From: Leucobacter sp042726155 | Lineage (GTDB): Bacteria > Actinomycetota > Actinomycetes > Actinomycetales > Microbacteriaceae | DNA length: 64,000 nucleotides | Assembly (NCBI RefSeq): GCF_042726155.1 | Contig: NZ_JBHXHV010000004.1 | Span: 248,001 to 312,000, forward strand | Direction of reading: 5' to 3' | Part shown: in pieces, positions 58,813 through 64,000 of the stretch | Position numbering within the stretch: the first letter of the stretch is position 1 | Layout: the number at the start of each line of letters is the position of its first letter | Notes under the pieces: generated by a model | Told to the model about the DNA's origin: nothing | Databases searched by the model: none | The model's input: only the letters and a program-made list of their open reading frames with translations | Program-made: the position numbers and the translations under genes

Positions 58813-60579
58813 ATGTCGCGTATTCGTAAAGTGCTCATCGCCAACCGCGGTGAGATCGCAGTCCGTATCATCCGAGCTGCAGCAGACAGCGGCATCGCCT
58901 CGGTCGCCATCTACGCCGACCAAGATCGCGATGCGCTCCACTCCCAGCTCGCCGATGAGGCGTACGCCCTCAATGGCACGACGAGCGGCGACACCTACCT
59001 CGTCATCGAGAAGATCCTCGCGATCGCTCGCCGCTCAGGCGCAGACGCCGTGCACCCGGGCTATGGCTTCCTGGCAGAGAATGCAGACTTCGCCCGCGCC
59101 GTCATCGACGCCGGCATGACCTGGATCGGGCCTGGCCCCGACGCGATCGAACGCCTGGGCGACAAGGTCTCGGCTCGGCACGTCGCCGAAAAGGTGGGCG
59201 CTCCGCTCGCCGCCGGCACGAGTGACCCGGTGAAGAACGCCGACGAGGTGCTCGAATTCGTAGATCAGGTCGGCCTGCCGATCGCGATCAAGGCGGCGTT
59301 CGGCGGCGGCGGCCGCGGGCTCAAGGTCGCCTACGAGCGCGACGAGGTCGCAGAGCTGTTCGAGTCGGCCACTCGCGAGGCGGTCGCCGCGTTCGGTCGC
59401 GGCGAGTGCTTCGTCGAGAAGTACCTGGAGAAGCCCCGCCACGTTGAGACCCAGTGCCTCGCTGACCAGCACGGCAATGTCGTGGTCGTCTCGACGCGCG
59501 ACTGCTCGCTGCAGCGTCGTCACCAGAAGCTCGTCGAGGAGGCACCCGCTCCCTTCTTGACCGCCGAGCAGAACGAAAAGCTGTATGCGTCGTCGAAGGC
59601 GATCCTCCGCGAGGTCGGCTACGTCGGCGCTGGCACCTGCGAGTTCCTCGTCGCGAAGGACGGCACCGTCTCGTTCCTCGAGGTCAACACCCGACTGCAG
59701 GTTGAGCACCCCGTCTCCGAAGAGGTCACTGGCATCGACCTCGTGCGCGAGCAGTTCCGCATCGCCGAGGGCGGCACGATCGACTACAGCGACCCTGAAC
59801 CGCGCGGGCACTCCTTCGAGTTCCGTCTGAACGGTGAGGATCCGGGCAACGGCTTCCTGCCAGCCCCCGGGCCCGTCTCTCTCTTTAAGCCCGCCTCCGG
59901 CCCCGGCGTGCGCATCGACACCGGCGTCGCCTCGGGTGACGTCGTCTCGGGTGCGTTCGATTCGATGCTCGGCAAGCTCATTGTGACGGGCGCAACCCGC
60001 GAAGAGGCGCTCGAGCGCTCACGTCGCGCCCTCGACGAGTTCGAGATTCAGGGTCTGCCCACCGTGCTGCCGTTTCACCGCAAGATCGTTCGGGATCCCG
60101 CATTCACTGCCCCGAACGGCACGTTCGGCGTGTACACGCTCTGGATCGAGAGCGAATTCAGCAACGACATCGAGCCCTGGGAGGGCGAGGTGCCGCCCAT
60201 CGGGCAAGACGCGAAGCGTCGCACGGTGACCGTTGAGGTCGAGGGTCGCCGCGTCGAGGTCACCATGCCCGCAACGCTGCTGCCGCTCGTCGATCAAGCG
60301 GTGACGCGTGGCCCCGCGCCGCGCCGCGCCAAGGGCGCGGGCATCGCAGCGTCAGCCGGCGACGGCGTCGCCGCCCCCATGCAGGCCACCGTCGTGAAGG
60401 TTGCGATCGAAGAGGGGCAGGAGGTCGTCGAGGGCGATCTGCTGCTCGTGCTCGAGGCCATGAAGATGGAGCAGTCGCTCTACGCGCACCGCTCAGGCGT
60501 GGTCGCCGGTGTCGACGCGCCCGTTGGGCAGACCGTCTCGAACGGGCACCTGCTGCTGTCGATCATCGACCCGGAATAG
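58813..60579 (+). CDS. accA3: acetyl/propionyl-CoA carboxylase alpha subunit (biotin carboxylase + BCCP)
   Basis: 588 residues. Biotin carboxylase: 'VLIANRGEIAVRIIRAA', ATP loop 'AAFGGGGRGLKV' and 'LEVNTRLQVEHPV'. C-terminal biotinyl domain with K551 in EAMKMEQ. It carboxylates biotin with ATP and bicarbonate for the beta subunit encoded 25 kb away. BirA at 28.2 kb biotinylates it. The gene symbol follows mycobacterial usage. Confidence 0.95.
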   Translation: MSRIRKVLIANRGEIAVRIIRAAADSGIASVAIYADQDRDALHSQLADEAYALNGTTSGDTYLVIEKILAIARRSGADAVHPGYGFLAENADFARAVIDAGMTWIGPGPDAIERLGDKVSARHVAEKVGAPLAAGTSDPVKNADEVLEFVDQVGLPIAIKAAFGGGGRGLKVAYERDEVAELFESATREAVAAFGRGECFVEKYLEKPRHVETQCLADQHGNVVVVSTRDCSLQRRHQKLVEEAPAPFLTAEQNEKLYASSKAILREVGYVGAGTCEFLVAKDGTVSFLEVNTRLQVEHPVSEEVTGIDLVREQFRIAEGGTIDYSDPEPRGHSFEFRLNGEDPGNGFLPAPGPVSLFKPASGPGVRIDTGVASGDVVSGAFDSMLGKLIVTGATREEALERSRRALDEFEIQGLPTVLPFHRKIVRDPAFTAPNGTFGVYTLWIESEFSNDIEPWEGEVPPIGQDAKRRTVTVEVEGRRVEVTMPATLLPLVDQAVTRGPAPRRAKGAGIAASAGDGVAAPMQATVVKVAIEEGQEVVEGDLLLVLEAMKMEQSLYAHRSGVVAGVDAPVGQTVSNGHLLLSIIDPE

Positions 60580-60585
60580 TACGCA

Positions 60586-60628
60586 CGAAAGCGGGGTTGC
60601 ACTCACCATGACTGCAACCCCGCTTTCG
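60586..60628 (+). promoter_or_regulatory. perfect 16-bp inverted repeat enclosing the next gene's start codon
   Basis: Arms 60586-60601 and 60613-60628 are exact reverse complements; the 11-nt loop contains ATG 60608. It starts 7 bp after the accBC stop. It may terminate accBC transcription and also control or block initiation of the monooxygenase gene. Confidence 0.85.
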
Positions 60629-61588
60629 ATCCTGGATCTGGCCACCATCGAAGCGGACGGCACTATCGCCGATGCGTTCCGGCACTCCGTCGATATCGCT
60701 CGACTCGCCGAGACGAGCGGGTACACCCGCATCTGGTACGCCGAGCACCACAACATGCCCTCGATCGCCTCTAGCGCGACGTCGGTACTCATCGCCCACA
60801 TCGCCTCGCAGACCGAAACGATCGGCCTCGGCGCGGGCGGCGTGATGCTGCCGAACCACTCCCCGCTCGTGATCGCCGAACAGTTTGGCACGCTCGCCGA
60901 GCTGCACCCCGGCCGCATTCACCTTGGTCTCGGACGCGCACCCGGCACCGACGGGGCGACGTTCCGCGCGCTGCGCCGCACGTACGAGGCGGCCGAGAGC
61001 TTTCCGAACGACGTGGCAGAGTTGCAGCGCTACCTCTCCGACGATTTGCCACGCACGGCCGTGAACGCCTACCCGGGCCGCGGCACACGCGTGCCGCTGA
61101 CGATTCTCGGCTCGAGCCTCTTCGGCGCGAGCCTTGCTGCTCAATTCGGTCTGCCGTATTCGTTCGCATCGCACTTCGCGCCGCAGTCGCTGAAGTCGGC
61201 GATTCAGCACTACCGCACCAACTACGTGCCGAGCGAGGCGCACCCTGAGCCCTACGCGAGCGCCGGCGTGAACGTCGTCGCGGCCGACTCTGATTCAGAA
61301 GCCGAGACTCTCTTCGCGCGGGCCGAGGTCGATCGGGTACGCCGTTTTCTGTCGCGCGGCCGCGAGCAGGAACTCACCGTCGACGAGGCCTCGCAGCTCA
61401 TCGATACCCCTGCCGGGCGCGAGATTCGCGGCATGATGCAATACTCCGCGATCGGCGGCCCGACGCGCGTGCGCGAGGAGCTTGAGGCATTCGCGAAGTT
61501 CGCCGAGGTCGACGAGCTCGTCACCGTGCACATTGCGCCGACGCGCGCCGAGCAGCTCGCCTCGGTCCGCATAGCGGCGACCCCATAA
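60608..61588 (+). CDS. luciferase-like monooxygenase (LLM, YhbW-like)
   Basis: 326 residues, bacterial luciferase fold. 'YAEHHNMPSIASSAT' and 'LGLGRAPGTDGATFRALRR' match the MsnO8/YhbW subgroup of LLM-class flavin enzymes, whose substrates are mostly unknown. ATG 60608 gives the family's M-x5-LSILDL start but lacks a Shine-Dalgarno and lies in the loop of a 16-bp hairpin. Confidence 0.88.
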   Translation: MTATPLSILDLATIEADGTIADAFRHSVDIARLAETSGYTRIWYAEHHNMPSIASSATSVLIAHIASQTETIGLGAGGVMLPNHSPLVIAEQFGTLAELHPGRIHLGLGRAPGTDGATFRALRRTYEAAESFPNDVAELQRYLSDDLPRTAVNAYPGRGTRVPLTILGSSLFGASLAAQFGLPYSFASHFAPQSLKSAIQHYRTNYVPSEAHPEPYASAGVNVVAADSDSEAETLFARAEVDRVRRFLSRGREQELTVDEASQLIDTPAGREIRGMMQYSAIGGPTRVREELEAFAKFAEVDELVTVHIAPTRAEQLASVRIAATP

Positions 61589-61626
61589 CCCCCACGCCCC
61601 GCCCGCGCCTCGCTCCGCCCCCGGCG

Positions 61627-61696
61627 CCCCTGTCGAGCGCACGCAAATGGTCCTGTAGGGACCGGTTAACGACCATATGCGTCTCTTCGACGGGGG
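61627..61696. repeat. long imperfect hairpin related to the 1623 element
   Basis: Arms 61627-61652 and 61671-61696 match at 22 of 26 positions, with core CGCAAATGGTC. An inner GGTCC/GGACC stem offers an alternative fold. Between the monooxygenase stop and the G-rich tract. Confidence 0.7.
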
Positions 61697-61700
61697 CGTC

Positions 61701-61736
61701 GGGTGGGGTGGGTGGGGTGTGGGTGGGTGGGCAGGG
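61701..61736 (+). promoter_or_regulatory. eight consecutive G-tracts, potential G-quadruplex
   Basis: GGG or GGGG runs separated by one or two bases across 36 bp, on the coding strand, 65 bp before the LANTG gene. TAGGGT at about 61753-61758 is a possible -10 downstream of it. Confidence 0.6.
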
Positions 61737-61801
61737 CGTGTGGGCGCTTAGGGTAGATGCGGGGGGCGAATTCGCGACCCTTCGTTTTTTGGAAGGACCG
61801 C

Positions 61802-63574
61802 ATGCGCGCCGCACCGTCTCGTCTTGTTCGCTTGCTCGTGGGGGTTGCTGCTGTCGCTGCGATCGCCATCGCAGCGCCGATTTCTCTGCCCGACCGCGCG
61901 GCCGCGACGGTCACGGAGCCCGCGAGCGCCGACTCCCCCGTCGCCTCGGTGACTTTGCTACCGCACTTTCCAGGTGAACCGACTTGGCCGTCGGCGCGAT
62001 TCCCGACTGCCGCACTGCGCATAGACCTCGCGAGCCCCGGCGTCTCCGCCGGAGAGACTGCCGTCGTCGAACTATCGGAGGGGCTTACAGCTGCTGCGGC
62101 GCCCGGCTCTCTCACCGACGACGCCGGGACCGACCTCGCCCACTACGCTGTGTCCGCTGACGGGCGCCGGATCACCATCACGTTCTCCGACTCCGCCGCG
62201 TCGGTCGTGAACCTCGAAGCGCAACTCGGCATCTTCGTCAGCTCAGACCGGTTCGCCGAATCTGGTGGCGAGATAACGGGCGAAGCGACTGTCGGTGAAA
62301 CGGTGTTCCCGCTCTCGCTCGCGTATCCCGCAACCGCCCTGAGTGAGCAAAATACGACGGGCACCTGGCTACCGAGCGCGGGAACCGGCACAGCCACCGG
62401 CACCGGCACCGCCACCGAAGCAGACCCAGCCCTGCGCTTCGTCGCCCGATCGTTCGTTCCGGCCGACCTCGGCGCTGCGGGCGGCCAGTGGATCGGTGTC
62501 TCTCCCGCCACCGGCTGGCCCGGCACCCTCGCCCTCGTGCCCGGGACCACGCGCGTGTTCGCGCACGCCCAGCGCCCCGACGTGCTCGCCGACTACACAG
62601 CCACAGACGCGGCTCTCGCACCCGATGTCGACTTCACGCTCAACAACGCAGACCTCGTGAACGGCGAACCGGGCGTCGGTGTGCGTATTCCGCACCCGAA
62701 AGCCGGGGTCTATGTCGTCGAGCAGACCTTCGAGGTGGCCGACGCTGGACCCGCCCTCTTCGACGCGCCCAACCCGGAGCTGCCGGCCGGATCTCGCGCG
62801 GTCTTCGGGGCCGGCACACAGATCGGATCGACCTCCATCGAGGCGCACGATTCGGCTACCGAATCGGGTGCGATGTCAGCGCTCACGTTCCTCGCGTCGT
62901 CGGGCGGCACCGCATCGGCGACCCCGCTTCAGCCCGGCCTCATCGCGGACCGCACCACGACCGAACTCGATCGCGAGCCGGGCGCGACCGACGGCAACGC
63001 GACCCTCACGCTCACCAACTCCGGCAACTCCGCGCTCGACGCAACGGTCACCGATACGCTCGTCGGCTCCGGAGCGCGCGGGGAGGTGTCGTCACCAGCG
63101 GCGGATCACGGCTCAGCATCGACCGATGGCTCCGAGTTGACGTGGCGCGGGCGTCTCGCGCCGGGAGAAACCGCGACCATCACATACTCCTACGCGGCGC
63201 AGGCGGCGCGCGACAAGCCCGGATCACTGACCTTCACGGGCTCAGCTAGCGCTACGGTCGCACACAACAATGACGTGCAGGTCGGAGCGGATATCGCCGA
63301 CGACTCGCTCGTCGTTGACGCGCTGCCCAGCAAACCCGGTACACCCGGTGACCCCGGAGAGCCAGGTCAGCCCGGCAATCCCGGAGATTCAGGGCAGCCT
63401 GGCGATCCGGACCCCTCGGAGACGAATGTCTCTGCGAGCGCACCCCAGACGAACCTCGCCAACACAGGCCAAGCCGCCCCGCCGTGGTCCCTCGCGCTCC
63501 CCCTGGCGCTAGCCCTCACACTGGCGAGCATCGGAGCCGTGCTCACCACCCGCCCCGCCCGACGCTCGCGCTAG
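61802..63574 (+). CDS. LANTG-anchored surface protein with collagen-like spacer
   Basis: 590 residues: signal peptide (about 1-34, cleavage near AAA), beta-rich ectodomain with 'choice-of-anchor'-like N-terminal part and a DUF11-like module near 395-500 ('NATLTLTNSGNSALDATVTD'), a Pro-Gly-x spacer (GDPGEPGQPGNPGDSGQPGD), sorting motif LANTG (552-556), a transmembrane helix and RPARRSR. The actinobacterial 'TIGR03769/773' anchored proteins look similar. RBS GGAAGGA. Its stop overlaps the convergent partial gene (CTAG). Confidence 0.85.
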   Translation: MRAAPSRLVRLLVGVAAVAAIAIAAPISLPDRAAATVTEPASADSPVASVTLLPHFPGEPTWPSARFPTAALRIDLASPGVSAGETAVVELSEGLTAAAAPGSLTDDAGTDLAHYAVSADGRRITITFSDSAASVVNLEAQLGIFVSSDRFAESGGEITGEATVGETVFPLSLAYPATALSEQNTTGTWLPSAGTGTATGTGTATEADPALRFVARSFVPADLGAAGGQWIGVSPATGWPGTLALVPGTTRVFAHAQRPDVLADYTATDAALAPDVDFTLNNADLVNGEPGVGVRIPHPKAGVYVVEQTFEVADAGPALFDAPNPELPAGSRAVFGAGTQIGSTSIEAHDSATESGAMSALTFLASSGGTASATPLQPGLIADRTTTELDREPGATDGNATLTLTNSGNSALDATVTDTLVGSGARGEVSSPAADHGSASTDGSELTWRGRLAPGETATITYSYAAQAARDKPGSLTFTGSASATVAHNNDVQVGADIADDSLVVDALPSKPGTPGDPGEPGQPGNPGDSGQPGDPDPSETNVSASAPQTNLANTGQAAPPWSLALPLALALTLASIGAVLTTRPARRSR

Positions 63575-64000
63575 TCCTCGGGGGTTGTGCGGGCCTCGAT
63601 GCGGCCCAGCATGCTGCGGAGTGCGAAGACGATGGTGCCGAATCCAGATTCGGTGGCCGCGCGCTCGAACACGTCGCCCACCTCGCGCACCGCGTCGGCG
63701 TAGCGATCGTGCGCGTCCTCGAGGTCGACGCCCGTGTTCCACGCGCGAATATACTCCGCGAGATCGCCGAGCGCTCTACCGAGCGCGTCGATGGACTCGG
63801 ACGGAATCGTTACCGCAACGGGCTGATGCCAGATCGCTCCGCCGAGCGCGTCTGAGATGTCGGCGAGGCGCAGGCCGACGTAGCGCAGCGCCTCGATATC
63901 TGCGTCGTCGCCCGATGCGTCGTAACTCCGCCACATTGCGCGCGGGTTACCTCGCCCGCTCTCTTTGGCCTCGACCACCATCGCCTCGACCTCGTCGACC
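63571..64000 (-). CDS. hypothetical protein, C-terminal part (5' end outside window)
   Basis: The minus-strand frame is open to the window edge, so the protein is probably longer than the 136 residues counted from ATG 63981. It is helical and acidic with 'DALGRALGDLAEYIRAWNTG'. The end of an FUSC/ArAE-type membrane protein is possible but unproven; no membrane segment is visible. The stop is shared with the convergent LANTG gene. Confidence 0.55.
   Translation of the reverse strand, partial: VDEVEAMVVEAKESGRGNPRAMWRSYDASGDDADIEALRYVGLRLADISDALGGAIWHQPVAVTIPSESIDALGRALGDLAEYIRAWNTGVDLEDAHDRYADAVREVGDVFERAATESGFGTIVFALRSMLGRIEARTTPED

Overview
This is about 64 kb of high-GC DNA with dense coding, many GTG starts and many start codons that sit only 6-7 nt behind a TANNNT box. 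The gene content points to an actinobacterium, most likely a member of the Microbacteriaceae (Micrococcales): LAXTG-anchored surface proteins, an acyl-CoA carboxylase with an epsilon-like subunit, a HadAB-like dehydratase pair next to murB, a CcsB-type cytochrome c biogenesis protein, and a PurU/GlyA/FolD one-carbon block behind a ZTP riboswitch. I cannot assign a genus. No rRNA, tRNA, insertion sequence, prophage or CRISPR array was seen.

Layout. 1-9.0 kb: an amino-sugar (probably chito-oligosaccharide or muropeptide sugar) locus with a GntR regulator fragment, an ABC ATPase, a ROK repressor, a solute-binding lipoprotein, two permeases, a NagZ-like GH3 hydrolase and a ROK sugar kinase; the last four genes overlap or nearly overlap. 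9.0-16 kb: small housekeeping and stress genes (GNAT, RarD-like, CsoR, PPK2, an HemQ-like protein without its heme ligands, CcsB, ArsR + tandem SRPBCC, DedA). 16-20.2 kb: folD and glyA under a ZTP riboswitch, then purU. 20.2-28.2 kb: two paralogous modules, each with a TetR repressor, a YtcJ-like amidohydrolase and an APC permease; both repressor/transport intergenic regions carry a GAAC-N3-GTTC palindrome. 28.2-36.4 kb: birA, then a TPM protein / PspA / TPM-less paralog envelope module, then acyl-CoA carboxylase beta and epsilon subunits and a CoA-type Nudix hydrolase. 36.4-36.8 kb: a repeat island. 36.8-42.1 kb: a PD-(D/E)XK-like protein, dGTPase, a hypothetical protein, a DagK-family lipid kinase and YceI. 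42.1-45 kb: RimK fused to an RCK_C domain, a divergent RimB-like retropepsin, and an N-formylglutamate amidohydrolase. 45-49.7 kb: a Dcu transporter, an LAXTG-anchored metzincin protease and a small lipoprotein resembling the protease N-terminal segment. 49.8-52.5 kb: a C-S lyase and an O-acetylhomoserine sulfhydrylase. 52.6-57.2 kb: a minus-strand operon hadA-like, hadB-like, murB, DUF2520 protein, panC, panB. 57.2-64 kb: DUF937 protein, a membrane protein, accBC, a luciferase-like monooxygenase, an LANTG surface protein and a partial gene.

Connections. The carboxylase alpha subunit (58.8 kb), beta and epsilon subunits (33.6-35.6 kb) and biotin ligase (28.2 kb) form one pathway split across the window. 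GlyA, FolD and PurU jointly set the formyl/methylene-THF pool. Three noncoding arrays (around 1.78, 36.5 and 52.5 kb) share GAGGG-core units, two of them with a strict 19-bp period and the same direct-then-inverted layout, which suggests a genome-wide intergenic repeat family. The most unusual biology is the RimK-RCK_C/RimB pair, the TPM-PspA-TPM-less trio, the ligand-less HemQ homolog and the twin amidohydrolase modules with matching operators.
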